Assembly: GCA_963624605.1 (NCBI GenBank)
Contig: CAVFQD010000002.1
Span: 1-64,000, forward strand
Source of the DNA: Fimenecus sp963624605
Lineage (GTDB): Bacteria > Bacillota > Clostridia > Oscillospirales > Acutalibacteraceae
DNA: 64,000 nucleotides
Direction: 5' to 3'
Position 1 is the stretch's first letter. Every line of letters starts with the position of its first letter. A model generated the notes under the pieces. That model searched no databases and was not told the DNA's origin. It worked only from the letters and a program-made list of their open reading frames with translations. Positions 13,643 through 22,724 of this stretch are shown here, piece after piece. Made by a program: the position numbers and the translations under genes.

Positions 13643-14392
13643 ATGATTTTATATTTTTCGGGAACGGGAAACAGCCGCTATATCGCAAAAAGAGCGGCAC
13701 AAAAGACAGGGCAGGAGCTGCTTTGCCTTAATGCCGAAATAAAAGTGGGCGGTTATTCGGAAATCGTAACGGGCGAGGATGTCGTTTTTGTAACTCCGAC
13801 CTATGCGTGGAGAATACCCACGGTTGTGAGTGATTATATTAAAAGAGTTAAACTCGTCGGTGCAAAGCGAATTTGGTTTATTATGACCTGCGGCGGAGAG
13901 ATCGGAAATGCCGCAAAGTGCAATTCAGCCCTTGCAAAGGCGAAAAAACTTCGGTATATGGGCACTGCGGGAATTCTTATGCCCGAAAATTATATTGCGA
14001 TGTTCGGCGCACCCGAAAAGGAAGAGGCGAGGGAAATTGTCTCAAAAGCCGAACCCGATATTGAAAAGACGCTTGACTGCATAGCAAACGGCAGAGAACT
14101 TACCGTTCCGAGGAATAATTTGTACGACAGGTTTATGAGCAGCGCCGTAAATGTAATGTTTTATCCGTTGTGTGTAAAGGACAAGGCTTTTGTCGCTTCC
14201 GATGAATGCATAGGCTGCGGAAAATGCGTTAAGCTTTGCCCGCTTAACAATATAAGGCTTGAAGAGAATAAGCCCGTATGGGGCGGAAACTGCACACACT
14301 GTATGGCCTGCATAAGCTATTGCCCGACAAAGGCGATAGAATACGGTAAAAAGAGCGTCGGCAAGCCGAGATATACCTTTGAAAGCTTATGA
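13643..14392 (+). CDS. EFR1-family flavodoxin/ferredoxin protein
   Basis: A 249-residue two-domain redox protein. The N-terminus MILYFSGTGNSRYIAKR is the FMN phosphate-binding loop of a flavodoxin fold. Near residues 190-235, CIGCGKCVKLCP and CTHCMACISYCP supply ligands for two [4Fe-4S] clusters. Such fusions are common in anaerobic Clostridia and pass electrons inside the cell; the partner enzyme is not known. AGGAGA precedes the ATG. A 120-nt structured leader with a terminator suggests regulated expression. Confidence 0.9.
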   Translation: MILYFSGTGNSRYIAKRAAQKTGQELLCLNAEIKVGGYSEIVTGEDVVFVTPTYAWRIPTVVSDYIKRVKLVGAKRIWFIMTCGGEIGNAAKCNSALAKAKKLRYMGTAGILMPENYIAMFGAPEKEEAREIVSKAEPDIEKTLDCIANGRELTVPRNNLYDRFMSSAVNVMFYPLCVKDKAFVASDECIGCGKCVKLCPLNNIRLEENKPVWGGNCTHCMACISYCPTKAIEYGKKSVGKPRYTFESL

Positions 14393-14399
14393 TTTTTAC

Positions 14400-14428
14400 T
14401 TGACAAAGCCTCAAAAAGCTAATATAAT
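14400..14428 (+). promoter_or_regulatory. Consensus promoter of pnuC
   Basis: Perfect TTGACA (14400-14405), 17-bp spacer, perfect TATAAT (14423-14428). Confidence 0.92.
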
Positions 14429-14448
14429 ACAGAAAAATAAATAACTGC

Positions 14449-14519
14449 CACCGGGTAGAGAGTATTACACTCGATTGCACATCATTAGGTCTTTGAAGAT
14501 GTGCCGTCGGGTGTTTTTT
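14449..14519 (+). ncRNA. Compact structured leader of pnuC, possible riboswitch
   Basis: CACCG (14449-14453) can pair with CGGGTG (14508-14513, one base bulged), enclosing a small GAGT/ACTC hairpin and GCACATC (14477-14483)/GATGTGC (14498-14504). The closing strand runs directly into TTTTTT (14514-14519), 13 nt before pnuC. This is a three-way-junction-like fold coupled to a terminator. NAD+-class riboswitches are known before pnuC genes in other Firmicutes, but I cannot assign this one to a known consensus. Confidence 0.5.
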
Positions 14520-14532
14520 ATGGGGAGTGCTT

Positions 14533-15252
14533 ATGAAAGCAAAAAAGAAACTGTTACGCATTTTCACATTGAGGGATATATTGTTATGGCTTTTTTCGGT
14601 TGCGGCGATTACCGTATCGTTCCTGATTTTCGGAAACGGCGAGTATCTGACACTTATAGCCTCGCTTATAGGCGTAACCTCATTGATATTCAACGCCAAG
14701 GGAAATCCGATAGGGCAGGCGCTTATGATTGTTTTCAGCTTGATGTACGGTTATATTTCCTATACCTTTTCGTATTACGGAGAGATGATAACCTACCTCG
14801 GTATGACGCTTCCCATGGCGGTTGCAGCCCTTGTTTCGTGGATAAAAAATCCGTTTGACGGCAATAGAGCGCAGGTTAGGGTGTATAAGCTCAACAAAAA
14901 GGACATCGCCGTGATGTGGACAGCGGCAATAATCACTACGGCGGTATTTTATTTCATATTAAAATATTTCAATACGGCAAACCTCATTTTAAGCACGGTG
15001 TCGGTAACAACAAGCTTTGTCGCAGTCTATATGACCTATAAGAGAAGTCCTGCCTATGCAATAGGCTATGCCGCAAACGACATAGTGCTCATAGTGCTGT
15101 GGGCTCTCGCTTCAAAGCAGGACCCGTCATATATTTCGGTGGTTGTCTGCTTTGTGATTTTCCTTGTAAACGATTTGTACGGCTTTCTGTGCTGGAGAGT
15201 TATGGAAAAGAAGCAAAGGGAAATTTCAGATAAAATCTTGACCGATAACTGA
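14533..15252 (+). CDS. pnuC: PnuC-family nicotinamide riboside (or related vitamin) transporter
   Basis: A 239-residue membrane protein with seven or so helices, starting at ATG 14533 after GGGGAG. The sequence pattern LIGVTSLIFNAKGNPIGQ and the C-terminal YGFLCWRVMEKKQ are PnuC-like. The family carries nicotinamide riboside by facilitated diffusion, although some branches take up thiamine, riboflavin or deoxynucleosides. No nicotinamide riboside kinase lies alongside; nadE is in this window at 56.1 kb. A strong promoter and a structured leader with a terminator point to ligand-controlled expression. Confidence 0.85.
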   Translation: MKAKKKLLRIFTLRDILLWLFSVAAITVSFLIFGNGEYLTLIASLIGVTSLIFNAKGNPIGQALMIVFSLMYGYISYTFSYYGEMITYLGMTLPMAVAALVSWIKNPFDGNRAQVRVYKLNKKDIAVMWTAAIITTAVFYFILKYFNTANLILSTVSVTTSFVAVYMTYKRSPAYAIGYAANDIVLIVLWALASKQDPSYISVVVCFVIFLVNDLYGFLCWRVMEKKQREISDKILTDN

Positions 15253-15281
15253 ATGCAAAATATAATTTAATCGGTGATAAT

Positions 15282-15968
15282 ATGATAACGGAAGAGATAA
15301 GAAACGAACTTTTTGCTTTACAGGATTTGGAATACCGTGATTTTCATTCAAAGCTTATGCCGGATTTCGATAAGGATAGGGTAATCGGCGTTAGGTCTCC
15401 GCAGCTTAAAAAGCTTGCAAAGAGCTTTTCAAAAAGAGCTGACATTGACACATTTTTAAGCGATTTGCCGCACGGGTTTTACGAGGAGAACAATGTTCAC
15501 GGCGTGATTGTCTGCGACTTTCAGGACTATGGCAAAACAGTTGAATATCTTGATGAATTTTTGCCGTATGTCGATAACTGGGCTACCTGCGATTTGTTAA
15601 AGCCAAAGGCTTTCAAAAATAACCGTGCCGAGCTTATAAGCGATATTGACAGATGGCTTGCAAGCGATAAGACCTATACAAAAAGGTTCGCAATGGGTAT
15701 GCTTATGGAGCATTTTCTTGACGGTGATTTCAAGGCGGAATACCTCGAAAGGGTCTATACCGTCAGGAGCGACGAATACTACATAAATATGATGAAAGCG
15801 TGGTTCTTTGCAACGGCACTCGCAAAGCAGTGGGACAGCACGGTAGGAGTTATCGAAAACCGGCTGCTTGACCGTTGGAGCCATAACAAAACGATACAAA
15901 AGGCTGTCGAAAGCTACCGAATAACCGATGAGCAAAAGGCTTATCTCAGAACGCTGAAAATTAAATAG
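15282..15968 (+). CDS. DNA alkylation repair protein, AlkD-like HEAT repeat glycosylase
   Basis: A 228-residue all-helical protein. IGVRSPQLKKLAK near residue 35, FLPYVDNWATCDLL near residue 98 and RWSHNKTIQKAVESYR near the end are typical of the AlkD/AlkC HEAT-like family, whose studied members remove alkylated purines without base flipping. The Trp and Asp of the VDNWATCD segment match the conserved active-site region. It lies 29 bp after pnuC with GGTGAT upstream, probably in the same transcript. Confidence 0.88.
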   Translation: MITEEIRNELFALQDLEYRDFHSKLMPDFDKDRVIGVRSPQLKKLAKSFSKRADIDTFLSDLPHGFYEENNVHGVIVCDFQDYGKTVEYLDEFLPYVDNWATCDLLKPKAFKNNRAELISDIDRWLASDKTYTKRFAMGMLMEHFLDGDFKAEYLERVYTVRSDEYYINMMKAWFFATALAKQWDSTVGVIENRLLDRWSHNKTIQKAVESYRITDEQKAYLRTLKIK

Positions 15969-15970
15969 CA

Positions 15971-16001
15971 AAAAAATAACGGCTTGAATTTTCAAGCCGT
16001 T
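15971..16001 (-). terminator. Terminator between convergent genes
   Basis: AACGGCTTGAA (15978-15988) pairs with TTCAAGCCGTT (15991-16001). The A-run at 15971-15976 is the T-run for the minus-strand alpha-galactosidase gene; the same stem may also stop plus-strand transcripts. Confidence 0.8.
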
Positions 16002-16016
16002 AAATCGTTGTAATGC

Positions 16017-17660
16017 TTATAGAATCTTGCCGTTTTCAAGGTTAAAGCGGAAGTTCTCAAAGTTTCCGTTTATGATGTAATCAATGTCAATTACACGCCT
16101 GTCATCACGCAAAAATTCCGCACGGAGGATTTTTATATTGTCCTTTGAGAACACCTTGAGAAGCTCGCTTAACTGTTCCTCTCTGTAATCGCCCACATTG
16201 TCCGAGGTGAAAAGCACGCTTCCGAAAAGCTTGTTTACGGTTGCCATTATTTTCCTCTGCTCAAAGCTGCATTTCATATTGTTGTCGCGCAGCAGGAAAA
16301 CATCAGGGTCATTAAGGAATGCTCTGCCGTCCAATTGACGGCGGAAAATTGAATTTCCGAGAGTGTTCTTGGTGGAGACAAATTCTCTGTGAGTAAATGT
16401 CTGACGGTCCCATTGCAAGTCCATATCCGCACCGATTCTGCAATATTCAACCTTACCGAAAGCCGGCATAAGTGGAACGCCGCAGCCCAATATGAGCTTG
16501 TCGCCGACGCATTCCCTCAAAAAGTCCATAGCCTCGCACATAAGCTGGCCTCTTGTTTTGTTGTGATTCGGAACCTGACAAACGGCATAGAGGAAATCAA
16601 GCTTAACAAGGTCGAAGCCCCAATCGTTGAGAATTACATCAAAGAAATGCTTGATATAATCACGAACCTCGGGTATTTCGATATCAAGCGCGCAAAAGCC
16701 GCCCCAGTTCGGGCCGCATTTAACAAGCTTGTTGTTTTTGTCTCTTATAAACCATTCTGGGTGGGTGTTGAGAACAGCGGAAGTGAACTGCGCACCGAAC
16801 GGAGCGAGCCAGAGACCTGCGAGCATACCCTTGCCGTGGATAGCGTCAGCCTCAGCCTTCATACCGCGAGGGAATTTTTTGAAGTCGATTGAAAGCCAGT
16901 CGCCCGTAGCGGTCTGATAACCGTCGTCAATCTGGAAAATATCAATATCCGCGTCAACCTTTGAAAGGGCGTCAAGGTCGTCCGTGACAATCTTTTCATT
17001 GATGTTCGAGTAGTAATTGTACCAAGTGGTGTAGCCGTTTTTGACCTTTGCCGTAGGCTTTTCGATATTCATAAGTGCGAACCACTTGTCAAATACCTCG
17101 TCCTCTTCGCCTTTGAGATTTACAACATCGAAAATGTTATATTCGCCGTCATAGACAACGCCCTCAAGGTCTTTTATAATGTTAATTTCGTTTTTGCGAC
17201 AGTCTGTTTTAATAATTGTATAGCCGTTTCTCTCGCTCAACGAAGCAAACAGATCGTATTCAGAGCCGTTTCTGACATAGAGATATGAAAATGCAGTAAA
17301 TACGCCCGGAGTTTTAACATTTTCTGTAAAATTATATGCTCCGGAAGCTCCGAAAAGCGTGTGCTTTAATGCAAGCGTTGTCGGCAGAACCGTGTGCTGA
17401 GGCGCTTCGTCTACAAACATTTCACGGCAGTCCGTCCACGACTGATAGCCGTTTGGGAAAATTCTGTCGTCTGCGTCAAAGGAATAGGGAACCGTAACCG
17501 TGAAATTTATAATTTCCAACGGTACCTTTGCTTTAAGATCAAGTCTTATACGCTGCTCGGACGCCTTGTAGTTGATTTTGAAATCGGGCGTTTCAAAAAG
17601 ATTTGTCCGGTAAACGGTGTTGCCCGCCTTGTATTCCATGCTTATTTTGAACTTTTCCAT
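16017..17660 (-). CDS. GH36-type alpha-galactosidase
   Basis: A 547-residue glycoside hydrolase, shorter than the ~720-residue GH36 enzymes of lactobacilli, with a short N-terminal beta-sandwich and a TIM barrel. FQIDDGYQ near residue 240, the nucleophile region LVKLDFLYA near residue 350 and CRIGADMDLQW near residue 408 (general acid/base Asp) are clan GH-D signatures. No signal peptide is seen, so it acts on imported alpha-galactosides such as melibiose or raffinose-type sugars; another alpha-linked sugar is possible. AGGAGG precedes its ATG. Its promoter is divergent from that of the phosphohexomutase gene, suggesting shared control. Confidence 0.85.
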   Translation of the reverse strand: MEKFKISMEYKAGNTVYRTNLFETPDFKINYKASEQRIRLDLKAKVPLEIINFTVTVPYSFDADDRIFPNGYQSWTDCREMFVDEAPQHTVLPTTLALKHTLFGASGAYNFTENVKTPGVFTAFSYLYVRNGSEYDLFASLSERNGYTIIKTDCRKNEINIIKDLEGVVYDGEYNIFDVVNLKGEEDEVFDKWFALMNIEKPTAKVKNGYTTWYNYYSNINEKIVTDDLDALSKVDADIDIFQIDDGYQTATGDWLSIDFKKFPRGMKAEADAIHGKGMLAGLWLAPFGAQFTSAVLNTHPEWFIRDKNNKLVKCGPNWGGFCALDIEIPEVRDYIKHFFDVILNDWGFDLVKLDFLYAVCQVPNHNKTRGQLMCEAMDFLRECVGDKLILGCGVPLMPAFGKVEYCRIGADMDLQWDRQTFTHREFVSTKNTLGNSIFRRQLDGRAFLNDPDVFLLRDNNMKCSFEQRKIMATVNKLFGSVLFTSDNVGDYREEQLSELLKVFSKDNIKILRAEFLRDDRRVIDIDYIINGNFENFRFNLENGKIL

Positions 17661-17686
17661 AAGAAACCTCCTAACATCTTTCCTCT

Positions 17687-17714
17687 ATTATAACAATTTT
17701 TACGATTAAAGCAA
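17687..17714 (-). promoter_or_regulatory. Promoter of the alpha-galactosidase gene (minus strand)
   Basis: On the minus strand TTGCTT, 16 bp, TATAAT, ending ~27 bp before the start codon. Confidence 0.75.
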
Positions 17715-17722
17715 CTGTTTTA

Positions 17723-17751
17723 TTGACTGAAAAAAAGCATTGTGATAAAAT
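17723..17751 (+). promoter_or_regulatory. Promoter of the phosphohexomutase gene
   Basis: TTGACT, 17 bp, TAAAAT. It is back to back with the minus-strand promoter at 17687-17714. Confidence 0.75.
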
Positions 17752-17776
17752 TTTGAAAAGAAAGGCGGACAAAACT

Positions 17777-19417
17777 ATGGACTGGAAAAAAGAATACGAA
17801 AAATGGCTTTCGTTTGATGAGTATACCCGTTCGGAGCTTGAAAAAATAACCGATGAAAAAGAACTCGAGGACAGGTTTTATAAAAACCTTGAGTTCGGTA
17901 CCGGCGGACTTCGCGGCGTGATGGGCGCAGGCGCAAACCGAATGAATAAATACACCGTCAGCAAGGCTACTAAGGGGCTTGCCGATTATCTCAACAGTGA
18001 GCTTGACGGGGATAAAAGCGTTGTTATCGCCTATGACTCACGCAATAATTCAAGGCAGTTCGCCGCCTTTGCGGCAGAGGTGCTTGTATATAACGGCATT
18101 AAGACATATCTTTTCGATACGCTTATGCCGACACCCGTGCTATCCTTTGCGGTAAAGCATCTCAACTGCAACGCAGGCGTTGTGGTAACCGCAAGTCATA
18201 ACCCGAAAGAGTATAACGGATATAAAATTTACGATGAAAACGGCTGTCAGCTTGTACCGAAGCTTGCAAACAAGGTCATTAAATATGTAAACGCCGTTTC
18301 AGAGATTGAAAAGGTAGGTCACACAGACCTTACAAATGCCGAACGGGACGGACTTTTCTCATATGTAGGCAAAGAGGTTCTCGACGCATTTATAAAGGCT
18401 GTCGAAACGCAGTCGCTTTACCGTGAAAAGTCGGAGCTTAAAATTGTGTATACGCCGCTTCACGGCACGGGCAATATTCCCGTAAGAAATGTTCTTCGTG
18501 ACTTTAATGTTTCCGTCGTAAAGGAACAGGAAAAGCCCGACGGCAATTTCTCCACCGTGCGTTCGCCGAACCCTGAGGAAAAGGACGCACTTACCTTGGG
18601 TATTGAGCAGGCAAAGCGTGAAAATGCCGATATAGTGCTCGGAACGGACCCGGATTGCGACAGAGTGGGTACGGCTGTTTTACATAACGGCGAGTACAGA
18701 CTTATTACCGGCAATCAGATGGGCGCACTGCTTGTCGATTTTGTGCTTTCACATAAAAAGGACAGCCTCAATGAAAAGTCAACGCTTGTAAAGACGATAG
18801 TTACAAACGACCTCGGAGCAAATATAGGCAGAAAATACGGCTTGAATGTCGTGCAGACCCTTACGGGCTTTAAGTATATCGGCGACAGAATAAACGCTTA
18901 CGAAAAATCAAACGAGAAAGAGTTCGTAATAGGCTATGAGGAAAGCTACGGCTACCTTGTAGGCACACACGCAAGGGATAAGGACGCCGTTGTTGCTTCA
19001 ATGCTTATCTGCGAGATGGCGGCTTATCATAAGAATAACGGCAGAACGCTTGTTGACGCACTTGAAGAGCTTTACGGCCGTTACGGATATTATATTGACA
19101 GCCTTGATTCGTTTGTGCTTAAAGGCATTGACGGCACAAAGAAAATAAAAGAAATTATGGATACTTTCAGGACGGATGGCAGGTCAATGTTTGACGGCAT
19201 AGACGAGGTTGTCGATTATTCGCAGGGCATAGGCGATTTGCCGAAGGAAAATGTTTTGAAATTTATATTCAAAAACGGAACATGGTTTGCGGTAAGGCCG
19301 TCGGGCACCGAACCTAAGCTTAAAATATATTATTCCGTTTGCGAAAGCGACAGAAACGAAGCGGAAAAGACGCTTGAAAGGCTAAGAAGCAAGCTTACGA
19401 GCGTTGTCGGAGGATAA
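17777..19417 (+). CDS. Alpha-D-phosphohexomutase (phosphoglucomutase/phosphomannomutase)
   Basis: A 546-residue cytoplasmic enzyme interconverting hexose 1- and 6-phosphates through a phosphoserine. The start is ATG 17777; the open frame upstream overlaps the promoter. Motifs in order are VTASHNPKEYNGYK (catalytic Ser), DPDCDR (metal loop), GYEESYGYL (sugar-binding loop) and RPSGTEPKLKIYY (phosphate-binding loop). Length fits the PgcA-type long subfamily of Firmicutes. Placement beside GH36 and GH38 genes suits a role in channelling released galactose or mannose into central metabolism. Confidence 0.93.
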   Translation: MDWKKEYEKWLSFDEYTRSELEKITDEKELEDRFYKNLEFGTGGLRGVMGAGANRMNKYTVSKATKGLADYLNSELDGDKSVVIAYDSRNNSRQFAAFAAEVLVYNGIKTYLFDTLMPTPVLSFAVKHLNCNAGVVVTASHNPKEYNGYKIYDENGCQLVPKLANKVIKYVNAVSEIEKVGHTDLTNAERDGLFSYVGKEVLDAFIKAVETQSLYREKSELKIVYTPLHGTGNIPVRNVLRDFNVSVVKEQEKPDGNFSTVRSPNPEEKDALTLGIEQAKRENADIVLGTDPDCDRVGTAVLHNGEYRLITGNQMGALLVDFVLSHKKDSLNEKSTLVKTIVTNDLGANIGRKYGLNVVQTLTGFKYIGDRINAYEKSNEKEFVIGYEESYGYLVGTHARDKDAVVASMLICEMAAYHKNNGRTLVDALEELYGRYGYYIDSLDSFVLKGIDGTKKIKEIMDTFRTDGRSMFDGIDEVVDYSQGIGDLPKENVLKFIFKNGTWFAVRPSGTEPKLKIYYSVCESDRNEAEKTLERLRSKLTSVVGG

Positions 19418-19418
19418 A

Positions 19419-19652
19419 ATGAGAGAGTACATAGAGAACACTATAAATCCCAAAATTCAGGGCGACGGCGGCTGGGTCGAGTTTTCGTCGTTCGACGGCG
19501 AAACGCTTGAACTAATTTTCAGGGGCGAGTGCTCAAAGTGTCTTATCCTTGAGCGGTGCATTGCCTGGATAGAGAGTGAAATCAAAAAAGACCAAGGCGA
19601 GACCGTAAAGATAAAGGCGGTAAGAAAAAAGCCGTATTTTTGGGATAAGTAA
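19419..19652 (+). CDS. NifU-like C-terminal domain protein
   Basis: A 77-residue protein starting at ATG 19419, one base after the previous stop, with GGAGG inside the end of the mutase gene. It begins with a conserved INPKIQGDGGWVEF segment and has CSKCLILERC, where NifU/Nfu domains have Cys-x-x-Cys for a transient Fe-S cluster. The third cysteine, four residues later, is an extra. It may carry clusters for an Fe-S enzyme, but its sugar-metabolism neighbours give no hint of a client. Confidence 0.7.
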   Translation: MREYIENTINPKIQGDGGWVEFSSFDGETLELIFRGECSKCLILERCIAWIESEIKKDQGETVKIKAVRKKPYFWDK

Positions 19653-19663
19653 GGAGAAAGCAA

Positions 19664-22597
19664 ATGGCACACATAAAGGTAGTCAGAAGAAGTATGCGCC
19701 CCGAGGAATGGACAGAGCTTCGCTTCGGATGGCTTAAAAGATATATTGTCCGCGACAAATACGAAATCGACACCTTGCAGATAAGAGACGCGAGACAGGT
19801 GTCGGAGATGAACTATGAATATTATTCCGACGAATACAGACCGCTCAAAAGGGGAGATATGTATTTTACCCCCGACGGTACGGCGTTTATCAAGGGCGAT
19901 GTAAAGGTGCCCGATTCGTTAAAGGGCAAGGAGCTTTGGCTCACGCTTAAAACGGCGGCGGAAATCATAATAAAGGTAAACGGAAAATATGTAGGCGGCG
20001 TTGACCCGAACAGGGACAGGGTGCTGCTTTCGGGATATGTTGACAGCGATGATTTGCATTTTGAAATGCAGGGCTATAATCGCTCAAAGCCCGATGACGA
20101 GAGAAACCCCGAATCGCTTTCTGTAAGGGGTTGCCGCCAGATATTTGAGGGCGCATATCTTGCTACTGTTGACCATGAGGTACTCGACCTTGTATATGAC
20201 TTTGAGGTGCTTCTCGATATTGCAAACAGCGACTATTTCAACGAGGATTACAGAGCGTTCCTCAACCGTGAGCTCAACAACGCAATGAATGGCATAAGCT
20301 TCGACAACGAGGAATATGTTACGGGCGTTAAGGAAGCAAAAGAGTACATAGAGAATGTAATTTATGCCAACACGGATTATAAGGGTAACGGCGATGTGGC
20401 TCTTGTGGCTCATTCCCACCTTGACCTTGCGTATTATTGGAGAAGAATACACACCGTACAGAAAAATCTGCGTACCGTGCTCATTCAGCTCCGTCTTATG
20501 GACAGATACCCGGATTTCAAATACACTCACACGCAGGCTTACACCTACGAAACGCTCGAAAAGTATTATCCCGAGGTGTTCTCGGAACTTAAAGAAAAAA
20601 TCAAGAACGGTCAGTTTGAGCCTGTCGGCGGTATGTATGTCGAGCCCGACTGTAATATTCCGTCCGCGGAGAGCCTCATAAGACAGTGCCTTTACGGTCA
20701 GAAGTATTTCAGGGAAAAATTCGGTATAACCGTTAATAACTGTTGGCTTCCCGACGTGTTCGGCAACAGCTGGATTTTGCCGCAGATACTCAAAAAGAGC
20801 GGAATTGACTATTTCGTTTCCAACAAGATGTCAACATGGAACGACACAAACAGATTTCCGCACAACAACTTTATATGGAAGGGCATTGACGCAAGCGAGG
20901 TATATGCCTGCGTTCCGCCCACACATTTCATAACATGGAATATGCCCTCGCAGATACAGGAAAACTGGGAGGCTTATCAGGACAAGAACACCGGCGGACA
21001 GACTATGTCGATGTTCGGCTACGGCGACGGCGGCAGCGGCGTTACCGAGGAAATGATTGAGATGATGAAACGCTTTGACAAGATTTCCGCTATGCCTAAA
21101 ACAGAGCATGTTTCGGGCAAGGAATTTCTTGAAAAGAACTTCAAAAACAACGATAAGCTTGAAAAGTGGGACGGCGAATTATACCTTGAAATGCACAGGG
21201 GAACATTTACCACAAAGTCCATTCTCAAGCAGTATAACCGCAGACTTGAATACAAGCTGCGCGAAGCGGAGATAATATCCGTTTTGCGTGCGGCGACCGG
21301 AAACGAATATCCGTCAAAGCTGCTTGAAGAGTGCTATAAAAAGCTGCTTATAAATCAATTCCATGACATTTTGCCCGGCAGCCATATCAATCCCGTGTAT
21401 AAGGACGCAATTGCCGACTATGAATGGGTTGACGAACAGCTTGACTCGATCATCAAATCCGGCGAGAATTATTTCAATTCGCTGAATTTTGACAGAACCT
21501 CGCTTACCTTTATTGAGGATGAAAACGGCGGAACCGTAAGACACGGCAAAAAGGGATTTTGGGCAATTCCGTCGCTTCCCGCACTGTCAAACGGAAAAAT
21601 ATTTGACGAAACAACCGATAATTCAGAATGGATAACCGTCGGCGACTGTGTTGAAACGCCGTTTTATCGCATTGAATTCAATTCCGACGGAAGTATGTTA
21701 AGCCTTTACGACAAGGAAAGCATGAGAGAATGGGTTGACGGAGAGTTTAACAAGCTCAAGGTCTATGAGGACAACCCCGGCGTATATGACGCGTGGGATA
21801 TACTTCCGAATTATAAGGATAAGGAAATTATCCCCGAGGTAACCGAAAATCTTTCGCTCACTCATAAGGACAGCGAGTCGGCGGAGTTCACGGCAACGGT
21901 TGCAATAGGCGAGAGCGAATGGAAAAGAGTTATCCGCCTGTTCCGCCGTTCGAGGGGAATTGAGGTTGAAAATATTGTCGACTGGAAAGAGAGACACCGT
22001 CTTGTCAAGGCACAGTACGACTGCAATGTTCTCACAAGAGAGGCTGTTTGCGACACAAGCGCAGGCTATATCAAGCGTGAGACCCATTCCAACACTTCGT
22101 GGCAGAAAGCACGCTTTGAGGTGTGTCATCACAAGTGGGTTGACCTTGCGGAGCAGGGAGGCGGCGTAGCGCTTATAAATGAGGGCAAGTACGGCGTAGG
22201 TCTTTGCGAAAATTCAATGTCTTTAAGCCTGTTGAGAGGAACCGTTCGACCCGATATAGAGAGCGATATGGGCAAGCACGATTTCTGTTATATGATTATG
22301 CCTCATTCGGGCTCGTTCGTTGACGCCGAGATAAACAACAAGGCGTTTGAATACAATATTCCGTTGACAAGGGCTGATGTCTCTTGCGCAAATACATTTC
22401 CGGGTCTGTTTTTACAGGCGATGAAGCGTTCCGAGGACGGAAAGCATATTGTCGTCAGACTTTCCGAGCAGGACGGCAAGAGAGGAACGCTCACTTTCCC
22501 GAAGCCGGTAAAGGTTATGAATATGCTTGAGGATGTACTTTTCGAGAGCGACAAAATCGAGTATAAGCCCTTTGAAATACTCACAATCGGTATATAA
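19664..22597 (+). CDS. GH38 alpha-mannosidase
   Basis: A 977-residue cytoplasmic glycoside hydrolase. VAHSHLDLAYYWR near residue 248 supplies zinc-binding His and Asp. LPDVFGNSWILPQ near residue 365 carries the nucleophile Asp, and the late INQFHDILPGSH near residue 565 has another zinc His. These are the GH38 landmarks. Family members remove alpha-mannose from oligosaccharides such as N-glycan fragments after import. No signal peptide is present. It lies 11 bp after the NifU-like gene with AAGGAGA upstream and ends before a perfect 28-bp palindrome. Confidence 0.92.
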   Translation: MAHIKVVRRSMRPEEWTELRFGWLKRYIVRDKYEIDTLQIRDARQVSEMNYEYYSDEYRPLKRGDMYFTPDGTAFIKGDVKVPDSLKGKELWLTLKTAAEIIIKVNGKYVGGVDPNRDRVLLSGYVDSDDLHFEMQGYNRSKPDDERNPESLSVRGCRQIFEGAYLATVDHEVLDLVYDFEVLLDIANSDYFNEDYRAFLNRELNNAMNGISFDNEEYVTGVKEAKEYIENVIYANTDYKGNGDVALVAHSHLDLAYYWRRIHTVQKNLRTVLIQLRLMDRYPDFKYTHTQAYTYETLEKYYPEVFSELKEKIKNGQFEPVGGMYVEPDCNIPSAESLIRQCLYGQKYFREKFGITVNNCWLPDVFGNSWILPQILKKSGIDYFVSNKMSTWNDTNRFPHNNFIWKGIDASEVYACVPPTHFITWNMPSQIQENWEAYQDKNTGGQTMSMFGYGDGGSGVTEEMIEMMKRFDKISAMPKTEHVSGKEFLEKNFKNNDKLEKWDGELYLEMHRGTFTTKSILKQYNRRLEYKLREAEIISVLRAATGNEYPSKLLEECYKKLLINQFHDILPGSHINPVYKDAIADYEWVDEQLDSIIKSGENYFNSLNFDRTSLTFIEDENGGTVRHGKKGFWAIPSLPALSNGKIFDETTDNSEWITVGDCVETPFYRIEFNSDGSMLSLYDKESMREWVDGEFNKLKVYEDNPGVYDAWDILPNYKDKEIIPEVTENLSLTHKDSESAEFTATVAIGESEWKRVIRLFRRSRGIEVENIVDWKERHRLVKAQYDCNVLTREAVCDTSAGYIKRETHSNTSWQKARFEVCHHKWVDLAEQGGGVALINEGKYGVGLCENSMSLSLLRGTVRPDIESDMGKHDFCYMIMPHSGSFVDAEINNKAFEYNIPLTRADVSCANTFPGLFLQAMKRSEDGKHIVVRLSEQDGKRGTLTFPKPVKVMNMLEDVLFESDKIEYKPFEILTIGI

Positions 22598-22601
22598 TTG
22601 C

Positions 22602-22629
22602 TTAGGCGGTCAAAATTTTGACCGCCTAA
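22602..22629 (+). terminator. Perfect 28-bp palindrome after the GH38 gene
   Basis: TTAGGCGGTCAAAA pairs with TTTTGACCGCCTAA. The T-run lies inside the hairpin rather than after it, so it is a probable but atypical terminator. Confidence 0.65.
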
Positions 22630-22655
22630 AACCGTTTATTTGTGATATTTTACAC

Positions 22656-22684
22656 TTGAAAAATAATGTCGAATATAGTAATAT
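22656..22684 (+). promoter_or_regulatory. Promoter of xpt
   Basis: TTGAAA (22656-22661), 17 bp, TAATAT (22679-22684). The -10 lies in a short inverted repeat (TAGT ... ACTA) that could be an operator. Confidence 0.6.
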
Positions 22685-22724
22685 ACTAATATATTATTTT
22701 TTGACGCTTTGGGAGCAGGGGAAA

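Noticed and set aside
22600..22724. Purine riboswitch before xpt
   Set aside because: I looked for the conserved junction and loop sequences of the class and found none; the region holds only a palindrome and a promoter.
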